A model generated the notes under the pieces. The model ran no database searches, had not been told where the DNA came from, and saw nothing but the letters and a program-made list of their open reading frames with translations. The position numbers and the translations under genes were made by a program. From NCBI GenBank assembly GCA_022768245.1, contig JALEMR010000051.1:1-64000 (forward strand): a stretch of DNA of 64,000 nucleotides, written 5' to 3'. This document shows, in pieces, positions 52,209-61,673 of this stretch. The stretch's first letter is position 1; every line of letters starts with the position of its first letter. The DNA is from Oscillospiraceae bacterium. Its GTDB lineage: Bacteria; Bacillota; Clostridia; Oscillospirales; Ruminococcaceae.

Positions 52209-53120
52209 TTGCAGAACGAAGAAACGTCTGTGAAAAATTCTCCCGGACTTATTCTGAAATCCGTCGGAGGTCTGTATTTTGCAGAGACCTCCGACGGTAT
52301 TATTGAATGTAAGGCAAGGGGGATATTCAGAAAAGAAAACATATCTCCCTGTGCAGGAGACAGAGTAAACGTTGAACATGACGGGAAAACGGGGCTTATC
52401 ACCGAGATATTTCCCAGAAAAAATCAGATAATACGTCCTCCGCTGGCAAATCTTGATTACCTGATATTCGTCATATCTACCTGCGAGCCCGAACCGTCCT
52501 TCCTTGTGCTGGACAAGTTCCTTGCGGTGGCAGAGTTCAAGAAGATAAACGGCGCAGTGGTGCTGACTAAGAACGACCTGAAAAGGCGGCAGGATATCGA
52601 GGACATCTATCGCGGAATCGGACTGCCCGTATTCGTCACCGATTACAGCGACCCCGCAAGCTATATGCCTATCTGCGACCTTATCGCGGGACATATCTGC
52701 GCTCTTACAGGCAATACCGGGGCGGGGAAGTCTACCCTGCTGAACAATATCGACGCGTCTCTCGGACTGGAAACGGGCGAGATAAGCAAAAAGCTGGGCA
52801 GAGGCCGCCATACCACCAGACAGGCGGAGCTGTTCAAGCTGTCCAACGGCGGATATATCGCGGACACACCCGGTTTTTCCGCATTCGATACCAACAGCTA
52901 CGACATTATCCTCAAGGACGAGCTGAAATACTGCTTCCCCGAATTTGAGAGGTACGAGGGGAAATGCCGCTTCCCCGACTGCGCTCACATCAAGGAAAAG
53001 GGCTGTGCAGTCATCGAAGCCGTCAACAGCGGAGAAATCGCCAAGTCGCGGCATGACAGCTATGTTCAGATGTACGAGGAGGCTAAGCTTATCAAGGAGT
53101 GGGAGGTCAGAAAGCAGTGA
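52209..53120 (+). CDS. rsgA: Ribosome small-subunit assembly GTPase RsgA
   Basis: A 303-residue circularly permuted GTPase needed for late 30S maturation. An N-terminal OB-fold is followed by the GTPase motifs in the permuted order of the family: G4 LTKND near 119, then G1 GNTGAGKST near 168, then G3 DTPGFSAFD near 219. The C-terminal zinc site is CRFPDCAHIKEKGC near 257-270. It starts with TTG 52209 behind GGAGGAA. The stop overlaps the thiN GTG start. The rpe gene commonly found next is missing. Confidence 0.95.
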   Translation: MQNEETSVKNSPGLILKSVGGLYFAETSDGIIECKARGIFRKENISPCAGDRVNVEHDGKTGLITEIFPRKNQIIRPPLANLDYLIFVISTCEPEPSFLVLDKFLAVAEFKKINGAVVLTKNDLKRRQDIEDIYRGIGLPVFVTDYSDPASYMPICDLIAGHICALTGNTGAGKSTLLNNIDASLGLETGEISKKLGRGRHTTRQAELFKLSNGGYIADTPGFSAFDTNSYDIILKDELKYCFPEFERYEGKCRFPDCAHIKEKGCAVIEAVNSGEIAKSRHDSYVQMYEEAKLIKEWEVRKQ

Positions 53121-53734
53121 TATGCAGTATTTTCGGCGGCGCGAACATAAACGATTATGACGGAATAAAGCTGTCCGACGGGGTCATCATGGCTGCGGAC
53201 AGGGGATATATCCACTGCAAACGTCTCGGCATTTCCGACAAGATATCCCTGCTCATAGGAGACTTTGACAGCATAGGAGAAGCTGTCCCCGAGAATATCC
53301 CCGTTATAAAGGCTCCCTGCGAAAAGGACGACACCGATATGATGCTCGCCGTGAAAAAAGGCTTTGAAGCCGGCTGTGACGAGTTTCACATATACGGCGG
53401 TCTGGGCGGACGATTCGGACATACTGCGGCGAATATCCAGACTCTTATGTACATCCTTAACCGCGGAGGACGTGGCGTTCTCTTCGGAGATGATTATGAT
53501 ATAGAGCTGCTCTCCTGCGGAACGACGATATATGAGGACTGCGGCACGAGATATGTTTCGATATTCTCCCTGACCGAAAAGGCGGAGGTCATCATATCGG
53601 GACTGAAATACAGCGGCGAGGTGACCTTCACCAACGATTTCCCGCTGGGCGCAAGCAATGAGTTCACCGAGGACGGAAAGTGCGAAATTACGGTCAAATC
53701 GGGAATAATTGTTGTGGTTTTTGAAAAAAAGTAA
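53117..53734 (+). CDS. thiN: Thiamine pyrophosphokinase
   Basis: A 205-residue enzyme that makes thiamine diphosphate from thiamine and ATP. The metal-binding aspartates are in GDFDSIGE near 52-59. The substrate-binding region is PCEKDDTDMMLAVKKG near 71-86, and GGLGGRFGHTAANIQTL near 94-110 is the family signature. GTG 53117 is chosen because it overlaps the rsgA stop and GGGAGG at 53101-53106 is well spaced; the upstream GTG at 53099 lies just before that site. Confidence 0.92.
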   Translation: MICSIFGGANINDYDGIKLSDGVIMAADRGYIHCKRLGISDKISLLIGDFDSIGEAVPENIPVIKAPCEKDDTDMMLAVKKGFEAGCDEFHIYGGLGGRFGHTAANIQTLMYILNRGGRGVLFGDDYDIELLSCGTTIYEDCGTRYVSIFSLTEKAEVIISGLKYSGEVTFTNDFPLGASNEFTEDGKCEITVKSGIIVVVFEKK

Positions 53735-53798
53735 CACTTTTCCGACAAACGAATATGATGAACTGTGGAAGCAAATACATATTCTTTTGGAGGTACTT

Positions 53799-53894
53799 AT
53801 GAAGCTTATCGTTGTGAAAAGTCCGAAGCTCCTTACAAAGCTGTTCAGGATAATTTTCAAGATCAGCAAGGAGGATATGACTGCCGAAGAGTAG
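53799..53894 (+). CDS. spoVM: SpoVM-like small membrane-curvature peptide
   Basis: A 31-residue peptide with an amphipathic helix (MKLIVVKSPKLLTKLFRIIF). In Bacillus the 26-residue SpoVM recognises convex forespore membrane and anchors SpoIVA to start coat assembly. Sequence similarity (MK-x-x-x-x-K-x-PK-x-L opening, basic-hydrophobic helix) and position directly after thiN support the call. TTGGAGGT at 53787-53794 is a strong ribosome site. It is longer than the Bacillus peptide by an acidic tail (EDMTAEE). It is the last gene of the long operon and is followed by a terminator. Confidence 0.83.
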   Translation: MKLIVVKSPKLLTKLFRIIFKISKEDMTAEE

Positions 53895-53915
53895 CGCATA
53901 TCCCGCATTATGCAG

Positions 53916-53944
53916 AGCCGCAGTCATAATCCTGCGGCTTTTCT
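53916..53944 (+). terminator. Terminator of the yicC-spoVM operon
   Basis: AGCCGCAG/CTGCGGCT with an 8-base loop, then TTTCTC. Confidence 0.85.
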
Positions 53945-53957
53945 CATAATCTGTATT

Positions 53958-54330
53958 ATTGCTCCACCAATTAACTTAATGTCTGCTCAACAGCGGAAAA
54001 AGTGCGTAGAAGCTTTGCTTCGGAGCATTTTTTCCGTTGTTGGGTGCAAGGATTTTTGGCGTTTTAGCCAAAAATCCTTGCACCTTGCCGCCCGTCAGCG
54101 GCGGCAAAGCAGACATTAATCAGGTATTACGGCACAAATCTTTGATTTGTGTCGCTGAAAATCCTGTTTTACAGGATTTTCAGCCAATAACTTATGAAGA
54201 TTTATGCGCAGAACCGCTGACAAAAGACTAGGAAGAAAACCGCAGGAATATGCGATGTTTCAAGGTTTTCTGACGAAGGATCTTGGCAGCGGGGCAAGCA
54301 GAAAATTCAACAGTTAATTGGGGGAGCAAT
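53958..54330. mobile_element. Mosaic inverted-repeat element, long copy (MITE-like)
   Basis: A 373-base non-coding element bounded by near-perfect 18-bp inverted ends: ATTGCTCCACCAATTAAC at the left and GTTAATTGGGGGAGCAAT at the right. Inside, TTAATGTCTGC (53976-53986) and GCAGACATTAA (54109-54119) bound an inner block with hairpins at 53988-54042, 54044-54083 (17-bp stem) and 54085-54106. Further hairpins lie at 54132-54152, 54155-54183 (13-bp stem) and 54233-54280. The last 60 bases are closely related to the short copy at 59908-60010. No transposase gene is present. The small open frames inside it have no coding support. Confidence 0.82.
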
Positions 54331-54354
54331 AGTATACTGATTGGAGGAATATGC

Positions 54355-54639
54355 GTGAAATGCACATTTTCCGAGATAAAGGGCAAGGAGATAATATGCG
54401 TGAAAACGGGCACTAAGCTGGGCTATGCGGACGATCTGGAGTTTGATACCGACGGAATGTCTGTAAAAGCACTGCTGATATTCGGACGATGTCAGCTTTT
54501 CGGGCTTCTCGGCAGACAGGACGACATCAGAGTGGATGCAGATGATATCCAGCTTATCGGCGAGGATACCGTGCTTATCCGCGGAAATAGGTATATTTCA
54601 CCAAAGAAGGACAAAATCAGAGTGAAAAGTTTGTCATAG
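54355..54639 (+). CDS. ylmC: YlmC/YmxH family (PRC-barrel) protein
   Basis: A 94-residue PRC-barrel-like protein. FSEIKGKEIICVKTGTKLGY and DDLEFD near the start, then ALLIFGRCQLFGLLG and IGEDTVLIR, match the YlmC/YmxH group, which is tied to sporulation in Firmicutes but has no firm biochemical role. GTG 54355 behind GGAGGAA (54343-54349) is chosen; the frame upstream runs into the mobile element. The gene begins only 25 bases after the element's right end, so the element could supply or alter its promoter. Confidence 0.82.
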   Translation: MKCTFSEIKGKEIICVKTGTKLGYADDLEFDTDGMSVKALLIFGRCQLFGLLGRQDDIRVDADDIQLIGEDTVLIRGNRYISPKKDKIRVKSLS

Positions 54640-54656
54640 ATGTATGAACATAATAC

Positions 54657-54685
54657 TTGACAAAATGGGAAGAGTATGCTATAAT
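54657..54685 (+). promoter_or_regulatory. Consensus promoter of rpsB-tsf
   Basis: TTGACA (54657-54662), a 17-base spacer and TATAAT (54680-54685). The transcript leader of about 107 bases (54692-54798) is GC-rich and structured, as expected for an S2-controlled leader, though I cannot assign it to a known motif. Confidence 0.85.
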
Positions 54686-54798
54686 ATGTAATGCAAATTC
54701 ACACGCTGGGTTTTCGGCGTTGGTGTCCGTTCGTTCGGATAAGCGCAGAGCAAGGCTCGGCGGAGGAAAATCTATTAACCAAATCGGAGGAAATTAAA

Positions 54799-55536
54799 AT
54801 GGGCGTAGTATCAATGAAACAGCTTCTTGAAGCAGGCGTACACTTCGGTCACCAGACAAGAAGATGGAACCCCAAAATGGCACCTTACATCTTTACAGAG
54901 AGAAACGGTATTTATATTATCGATCTCCAGAAGACTGTAAAGAAGCTCGATGAAGCTTATGCATTCATCCGCAGCGTGGCAGAGAACGGCGACAATGTTC
55001 TTTTCGTAGGAACAAAGAAGCAGGCTGCCGATTCCGTTAAGGAAGAAGCTGTAAGAGCAGGCGCTTACTTTGTAAACGCAAGATGGCTCGGCGGTATGAT
55101 GACAAACTTCAAGACCATCCAGAGAAGAATCGCAAGACTTGAACAGCTCCACACAATGCAGGAGGACGGCACATTTGACCTTCTCCCCAAGAAGGAAGTT
55201 GTTAAGCTTGAGCTTGAAATAGAAAAGCTTGAAAAGTATCTCGGCGGTATCAAGGAAATGAAGAAGCTCCCCGGAGCACTCTTTATCGTTGACCCCCGCA
55301 AGGAGAAGATCGCAGTAGCTGAGGCTAAGAAGCTTGGTATTCCGATAGTTGCTATCGTTGATACAAACTGCGACCCCGATGACGTAGATTATGTTATCCC
55401 CGGAAACGACGACGCTATCAGAGCCGTTAAGCTTATCGCAGGCGCTATGGCAGACGCTATCCTCGAGGGCAGACAGGGCGCAGAGGGCGCTTCCGAAGAG
55501 GCTGCTGCAGCTGAGGAAAAGGCAGACGAGGAATAA
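54799..55536 (+). CDS. rpsB: 30S ribosomal protein S2
   Basis: A 245-residue ribosomal protein. It shows the family signature [20 protein letters not shown] near the start, [33 protein letters not shown], and [20 protein letters not shown] near 189-208. The start is ATG 54799 behind CGGAGG; an in-frame extension to 54691 lies in the untranslated leader. It is followed by tsf, the universal pairing. The acidic Ala/Glu tail is common in Clostridia. Confidence 0.98.
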   Translation: MGVVSMKQLLEAGVHFGHQTRRWNPKMAPYIFTERNGIYIIDLQKTVKKLDEAYAFIRSVAENGDNVLFVGTKKQAADSVKEEAVRAGAYFVNARWLGGMMTNFKTIQRRIARLEQLHTMQEDGTFDLLPKKEVVKLELEIEKLEKYLGGIKEMKKLPGALFIVDPRKEKIAVAEAKKLGIPIVAIVDTNCDPDDVDYVIPGNDDAIRAVKLIAGAMADAILEGRQGAEGASEEAAAAEEKADEE

Positions 55537-55653
55537 TAATCCCTCTATCGGGAAAAATATTTACGGATATTTTCTTTGAATTTCAGGCAGATATAATTTT
55601 TTATGTCTGCCTTGATTTCGATTTATGGATAAAATGTGAAAGGAATGTTTACA

Positions 55654-56577
55654 ATGGGAAAGGTATCAATCGCAGAAATCAAGGATCTTATGAAATCCAC
55701 AGGCGTCGGCATGATGGACTGCAAGAATGCTCTTACAGAGGCTGACGGCGACAGAGATAAGGCTATAACAATCCTTCGTGAAAAGGGACTTGCTACACAG
55801 GCTAAGAAGAGCTCCAGAGTTGCGGCAGAGGGTATCGTTACTTCTGTTGTTGAGGGCAATGTCGGTGCTGTTGTAGAGGTCAACATCGAGACAGACTTCG
55901 CTGCAAACAACGACGAGTTCAAGGCTTTCGTTGCAGCTGTTGCCAAGACTGTTATCGAGCAGAACCCTGCAGATCTCGACGCACTTAAGGCTGCTAAGAT
56001 CAGCGGCGGCGACAAGTCCGTTGAGGAGTCCCTCCAGGATCTCTTCATCAAGATCAGAGAGAACATGGTCATCCGCCGTTTCACCAGACTTGAAGGCGTA
56101 CTCGTTCCTTATGTTCACGGCGGCGGAAGCATTGGCGTAATGGTAAAGCTGGACACAGATCTTCCCGCTGACAAGGTTTACGAGGTTGGCAAGAACTGCG
56201 CTCTCCAGGTTGCAGCTATGAACCCCGCTTATCTTAACCGTGAGTCCGTTCCCGCAGAAGTTCTTGAGAACGAGAAGAATATCATCATGGCTCAGATGGC
56301 TGAGGATCCCAAGATGGCTTCCAAGCCCGAGCAGGTAAGAGCTAAGATCGCAGAGGGCAAGGTTGGCAAGTATTACACCGAGAACTGCCTCCTCGAGCAG
56401 GCTTACGTAAAGGACGACAAGGTTTCTGTTGGCAAGTATGTTGAGGATTCCGCTAAGGAACTGGGCGGCAAGATCTCCGTTGTTGAGTTCGTTCGCTTTG
56501 AGAGAGGCGAGGGCGTTGAGAAGAAGGTTGACAACTTTGCCGAGGAAGTTGCAAACATGGCAAAGGGTAACCTGTAA
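55654..56577 (+). CDS. tsf: Elongation factor Ts
   Basis: A 307-residue guanine-nucleotide exchange factor for EF-Tu. The N-terminal UBA-like domain has the signature LMKSTGVGMMDCKNAL (EF-Ts motif 1), and the core shows VVEVNIETDFAANNDEFKAF and YVHGGGSIGVMV. ATG 55654 is chosen because AAAGGA at 55639-55644 fits it; the upstream GTG at 55636 overlaps that site. A terminator follows at 56615-56650. Confidence 0.98.
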   Translation: MGKVSIAEIKDLMKSTGVGMMDCKNALTEADGDRDKAITILREKGLATQAKKSSRVAAEGIVTSVVEGNVGAVVEVNIETDFAANNDEFKAFVAAVAKTVIEQNPADLDALKAAKISGGDKSVEESLQDLFIKIRENMVIRRFTRLEGVLVPYVHGGGSIGVMVKLDTDLPADKVYEVGKNCALQVAAMNPAYLNRESVPAEVLENEKNIIMAQMAEDPKMASKPEQVRAKIAEGKVGKYYTENCLLEQAYVKDDKVSVGKYVEDSAKELGGKISVVEFVRFERGEGVEKKVDNFAEEVANMAKGNL

Positions 56578-56614
56578 TTCACTGCCTGATCAAATAATAA
56601 TTATAATAATAAAA

Positions 56615-56650
56615 CAGCGCTGCATTTCATACGATCTGCGGCGCTTTTTT
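56615..56650 (+). terminator. Terminator of rpsB-tsf
   Basis: AGCGCTGCA/TGCGGCGCT with a 12-base loop and a T-run. It lies directly before trmN6. Confidence 0.85.
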
Positions 56651-56662
56651 CGGAGTGACCAC

Positions 56663-57382
56663 ATGAACGATATTTCATTTGAAACGCTGAAAAACGGCTG
56701 CGAGATAGCCGTCACAAAGGAACATACCTTCGGTACTGACGCTTTTCTGCTTGCCGATTTCGCACAGGTGCGCCATAAGGACATCGTCTGCGATATGGGC
56801 ACGGGCTGCGGTATCATCGCTATTCTTATGAAGCTGCGCTATGAGCCTAAGCTGGTGTATGGCATTGATATCCAGCAGCAGGCGATAGAACAGTTTGAGA
56901 TCAGCGTGGAGCGCTCCGGATTGAAGGATATTTTCCCGATACATATGGACTTAAAGGAACTAAAGGCTCCCGCACCCCTCGAAAGATGTGATGTTGTCAC
57001 CTGCAATCCTCCGTATAAGGCGGCTTCTGCGGGGATAGAAAGCAACTATGATCCCCAGCGTATCGCACGGCACGAGATACTCTGCAACATCAACGACGTA
57101 TGCAGAGCCGCGGACAGGCTGCTGAAATTCGGCGGAAGGCTCTGTCTGTGCAATCGTCCCGAGCGGCTGGCGGACGTTATCTCTGCAATGAAGAACAATC
57201 ACATTGAGCCGAAATCGCTGCGATTCGTTGCAAAGACTCCAAAGGACGCGCCGTGGCTGTTCCTTATGGAGGGGAGAAAGGGAGGAAAGCCTTTCATGAA
57301 TGTCCTTCCACAGCTTTACACCTGCGAAGGCGGAGCTGTTTCCGAGGAACTGAAAAGCATTTACGGTCATACAGAGCCGTGA
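56663..57382 (+). CDS. tRNA1(Val) A37 N6-methyltransferase family protein (TrmN6/YfiC)
   Basis: A 239-residue SAM-dependent methyltransferase. The SAM site is CDMGTGCGIIAILMKLR near 42-58 and the catalytic NPPY motif is in DVVTCNPPYKA near 110-120, which indicates N6-adenine or exocyclic amine methylation. The TrmN6/YfiC group is the best match. It starts at ATG 56663, is followed 17 bases later by rsmI, and the pair probably forms one unit. The same yabB-yabC (rsmI) pairing occurs in Bacillus, which supports the call. Confidence 0.88.
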   Translation: MNDISFETLKNGCEIAVTKEHTFGTDAFLLADFAQVRHKDIVCDMGTGCGIIAILMKLRYEPKLVYGIDIQQQAIEQFEISVERSGLKDIFPIHMDLKELKAPAPLERCDVVTCNPPYKAASAGIESNYDPQRIARHEILCNINDVCRAADRLLKFGGRLCLCNRPERLADVISAMKNNHIEPKSLRFVAKTPKDAPWLFLMEGRKGGKPFMNVLPQLYTCEGGAVSEELKSIYGHTEP

Positions 57383-57399
57383 GCTGAAAGGAAGTTATT

Positions 57400-58230
57400 A
57401 TGAGCGGAATTTTATATGTTGTGGGGACTCCCATCGGAAATATGAGCGATATCACCTACCGCGCCGTTGAGATTCTGTCTTCGGTGGATTTCATCTGCGC
57501 CGAGGATACCCGCGTCACCGTCAAGCTGCTGAACTATTACAATATCAAAAAGCCGCTGGTGAGCTATCACGAGCATTCTGCAAGACAGGTCAGCGAGAAT
57601 ATCATCACCCGCATTGAACAGGGTGAGAACTGCGCTGTGGTCACCGACGCGGGCATGCCCTGCATTTCAGACCCCGGCGAGGACTTGGTGAAGCTCTGCG
57701 CCGAAAGGGGAGTGCGCACCGAGGTCGTTCCCGGACCTACTGCCGCAGCTTCCGCAGTGGCTGTCAGCGGACTTTCTACGTCCAGATTTTCCTTTGAGGG
57801 CTTTTTGTCCGTCACAAAAAAGCAGCGGTTCGCTCATCTGAAAAGCGCTGCGCTGGATACTCATACGCTTGTGTTCTACGAAGCTCCTCACAAGCTGCTC
57901 GATACGCTGAACGACATGTTGGCATACTTCGGAAACAGGCGCATTTCTATATGCCGCGAGCTCACCAAGATTCATGACGAAATTATCCGAACAGATATCG
58001 AGGGAGCTATCGCACACTTTGAGGAGATCCAGCCAAGAGGGGAGTTCGTCCTCGTGGTGGAAGGCTACGAACCGCCCGAGATATCCGAGGAGATAAATAT
58101 CGAGGAAGCCGCCGCTCAGGCAAGAAAATTCGCCGAACAGGGCATGAAGTTGTCCGAGGCCTGCAAGGAAGCGGCAAAGCTTACCGGCTACAAGAAGAGC
58201 GAGATATACTCGTTCATTCTTAATGAGTGA
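57400..58230 (+). CDS. rsmI: 16S rRNA 2'-O-ribose C1402 methyltransferase RsmI
   Basis: A 276-residue tetrapyrrole-methylase-fold enzyme. The N-terminus LYVVGTPIGNMSDITYRAVE and EDTRVTVKLLNYY are diagnostic, followed by VTDAGMPCISDPGEDLV and VPGPTAAASAVAVSGL near 110-125 and FYEAPHKL. It methylates C1402 in the decoding centre together with RsmH. The start is ATG 57400 behind AAAGGAAG. A terminator follows at 58238-58282. Confidence 0.96.
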   Translation: MSGILYVVGTPIGNMSDITYRAVEILSSVDFICAEDTRVTVKLLNYYNIKKPLVSYHEHSARQVSENIITRIEQGENCAVVTDAGMPCISDPGEDLVKLCAERGVRTEVVPGPTAAASAVAVSGLSTSRFSFEGFLSVTKKQRFAHLKSAALDTHTLVFYEAPHKLLDTLNDMLAYFGNRRISICRELTKIHDEIIRTDIEGAIAHFEEIQPRGEFVLVVEGYEPPEISEEINIEEAAAQARKFAEQGMKLSEACKEAAKLTGYKKSEIYSFILNE

Positions 58231-58237
58231 TAATTCA

Positions 58238-58282
58238 AATGCAATGAATTTGAAGGATTTAAAAAATTCATTGCATTTTTTG
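58238..58282 (+). terminator. Terminator of trmN6-rsmI
   Basis: AAATGCAATGAATTT/AAATTCATTGCATTT stem with a purine-rich loop, then T's. Confidence 0.88.
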
Positions 58283-58364
58283 CTGCGGATTTTTATGATA
58301 TTCATAAATTTGCCAATAATTTTTGTATTAAATGAATAAAAATAAAAAAATACTTCAAAAACTA

Positions 58365-58393
58365 TTGCAAATCCTGTATTAAAGTGATATAAT
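58365..58393 (+). promoter_or_regulatory. Promoter of gdhA
   Basis: TTGCAA, a 17-base spacer and TATAAT. The leader is about 92 bases. Confidence 0.78.
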
Positions 58394-58443
58394 ATGACTT
58401 GTAGGGTGCCGAAGGACGTCAGTTCTTCTCAATATTTTATAAA

Positions 58444-59839
<1,396 letters not shown>

Positions 59840-59861
59840 TAGCTTTTATTTTACAAATAAT

Positions 59862-59909
59862 GCCGCTGTATCGGGAGGATATCCTCTTCCCGCTGCAGCG
59901 GCTTTTTTT
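59862..59909 (+). terminator. Terminator of gdhA
   Basis: GCCGCTG/CAGCGGC outer stem with an inner CGGGA/TCCCG stem, followed by seven T's that run into the short mobile element. Confidence 0.9.
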
Positions 59910-60010
59910 GCTCCCCCAAATTAAATGATGAGGATTTATGCTTGCCCCACTGACGACGGATTTCGTCAGTGGGGCAAGCATAAAATTCAATAGTTAATTG
60001 GGGGAGCAAT
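59908..60010. mobile_element. Short copy of the mosaic inverted-repeat element
   Basis: A 103-base element with ends TTGCTCCCCCAAATTAA and TTAATTGGGGGAGCAAT. The centre is a perfect 17-bp hairpin GCTTGCCCCACTGACGA/TCGTCAGTGGGGCAAGC (59940-59979). Its right half, GGGGCAAGCATAAAATTCAA and onward, matches 54291-54330 of the long copy with few changes. It sits directly after the gdhA terminator. Confidence 0.82.
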
Positions 60011-60019
60011 AATATGGAA

Positions 60020-60056
60020 AGACCCGTGACATTTCGGACACGGGTCTGTTTTTTAT
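60020..60056. terminator. Terminator of the endoglucanase gene (bidirectional)
   Basis: AGACCCGTG/CACGGGTCT with a 10-base loop. The T-run is on the plus side (GTTTTTTATG); the minus side has TTTCC. Confidence 0.75.
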
Positions 60057-60069
60057 GTATCGGACAGGC

Positions 60070-61551
60070 TTACTTGCTGTATTTTACCAGTGCGTCTGCA
60101 ATGTCCTTGAACTTGAATTTGCAGGTCTTGCGGTCGAATATTCCGAAATTCTCTGCGCCTATATTAAAGCAGCCGTTATCCCACCATAAGCAGGTGATGT
60201 TGTACTTTCTTGCGCCGCTGACATAATACTTTGTCCATGCTATTCTGTCGGCAAGATTGTTCTTGTTGGTGGCGCCCATTTCGCCGATGACAACGGGAAT
60301 GCCCTTGCTTACGAACTTCTTATCAAGGTTACTGAAGAACCAGTCAAGCTCGTTCTTTTCAGTCTGCGAGAACTTTTTAGTGCCGCTTGCATTCATTGCG
60401 AAATTGTAGGGGCTGTATGCATGAACGGAAACGATCAGTCTGTCGTCGTCGGGAAGCTTGATATCATTGAGCGCGTTGTCCGAGGAGGAAGCTCCATAAC
60501 CGGGGAGCATAAGGAAACGATATTTATTATTTCCGCCGCTGTTTCTGATAAGCTTGGTGAAGGCCGCGTTAAGCTTGTTAACTGCAACTCTTTCATCAGC
60601 AGTGCCTCCGTTCCACTCGGCTGCGCTGCCTTCTATACGGGGCTCATTCATGGACTCGAAGACAAGATGCTCGTCGTAATTCTTAAATGTATCGGCTATC
60701 TGAGTCCATATCTTAAGGAATCTCTTTTCGACATCTTTATAGTCGTTTGTCGATTTTATCGCCTTTTTCAGGTCATATACAGCGTTATCGTGATGCATAT
60801 TCAGGATAACGTACATATCGTTGTCGATAGCGTAATCCACGACCTCCTTGACGCGATTCATCCATTCCTCGTTTATATTGTAGTTTGAGTCAAGGTGATC
60901 ATGCCAGGTCACGGGAATTCTTATTGTATTGAATCCCTTTGCCTTTATGGCGGTTATCATTTTCTTAGTAGTCGTGGGATTGCCCCAGCATGTTTCACTG
61001 GAAAGACCGGCGTCGGAGATCGAGTTTCCCGAGTAGGCGTCCAGAGTATTTCCCAGATTGAAGCCCACCTGCATATCCTCTACCAGCTCCATAGCGGTTA
61101 TTTTTTTATCAAATCCGTTTGATGATGATGTGTTTGACGATGTACTTGACGAAGCCGCGGACGAGGACTTCTTTACAACAACTGTAAGCTTAGCCGAAAG
61201 GTCTGACTTGTCCGTTGTCTTGACGGTGATAGTCGCGGTCCCTTCCTTGACTGCGGTAACGACTCCCTTTGATGATACCTTAGCGATCTTGCTGTCGGAG
61301 GAGGAGTAGGACAGCTTCTGATTTGTGGCATTTGAGGGCGTTATCTTCGACTTGATGGTGTAGGTCTTGCCCACAGACATCGTTACCTTGGAAGCGGCGA
61401 GATTCAGAGTTTTTACCTTGACAGCAGCTGCTGCCGAAGCGGATATCGCCGCAGGGGACATAGTCTGCTGAACGTCCGACGCGCCAAACCCGGCTATTCC
61501 AACAAGCAGCGAGGCGCTCGTCAGCAGAGAAACGATTTTTTTCATTTTCAT
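60070..61551 (-). CDS. Secreted GH5 endoglucanase with N-terminal Ig-like (BIG2) domain
   Basis: A 493-residue exported cellulase. A signal peptide covers about 1-24, followed by an Ala/Ser stretch. A BIG2 Ig-like domain lies at 45-128 (TYTIKSKITPSNATNQKLSY), then a Ser/Thr linker (129-145). The GH5 barrel lies at 150-493 with VGFNLGNTLDAY, IRIPVTWHDH, NMHHDN, the acid/base Glu 303 in SMNEPR, HAYSPY and the nucleophile Glu 424 in VIGEMGA. No dockerin or CBM was found, so it is probably free or wall-associated through the BIG2 domain rather than part of a cellulosome. The neighbouring gene at 61674 carries a closely related BIG2 domain. Confidence 0.94.
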   Translation of the reverse strand: MKMKKIVSLLTSASLLVGIAGFGASDVQQTMSPAAISASAAAAVKVKTLNLAASKVTMSVGKTYTIKSKITPSNATNQKLSYSSSDSKIAKVSSKGVVTAVKEGTATITVKTTDKSDLSAKLTVVVKKSSSAASSSTSSNTSSSNGFDKKITAMELVEDMQVGFNLGNTLDAYSGNSISDAGLSSETCWGNPTTTKKMITAIKAKGFNTIRIPVTWHDHLDSNYNINEEWMNRVKEVVDYAIDNDMYVILNMHHDNAVYDLKKAIKSTNDYKDVEKRFLKIWTQIADTFKNYDEHLVFESMNEPRIEGSAAEWNGGTADERVAVNKLNAAFTKLIRNSGGNNKYRFLMLPGYGASSSDNALNDIKLPDDDRLIVSVHAYSPYNFAMNASGTKKFSQTEKNELDWFFSNLDKKFVSKGIPVVIGEMGATNKNNLADRIAWTKYYVSGARKYNITCLWWDNGCFNIGAENFGIFDRKTCKFKFKDIADALVKYSK

Positions 61552-61611
61552 GGTTTTGAGATCACTCCATTTACAAATAATTATACATATATTATACCAA
61601 TATATAAAAGA

Positions 61612-61656
61612 AATGTCAATGATCCGCGGAGTTTTTTTCCTTGCCGATCATTGACA
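61612..61656 (-). terminator. Terminator between the Ig-like gene and the endoglucanase gene
   Basis: ATGTCAATGATC pairs exactly with GATCATTGACAT across a 21-base loop; on the minus strand TTTCTTTT follows. Confidence 0.65.
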
Positions 61657-61673
61657 TGATGATTTTTAGTATG

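Noticed and set aside
53958-54330. Short open frames inside the mosaic element (for example 53910-54119)
   Set aside because: They run through perfect hairpins, have no ribosome site and no family similarity. The region is better explained as a non-coding element.
58400-58440. A T-box-like phrase GTAGGGTGCC in the gdhA leader
   Set aside because: The T-box core AGGGTGGNACCGCG is not present, and the leader is too short for a specifier stem. It was kept only as a possible attenuator of unknown type.
60070-61551. A dockerin on the GH5 endoglucanase, expected for cellulosomal ruminococci
   Set aside because: No duplicated calcium-binding dockerin motif occurs at either end. The protein ends with the barrel.
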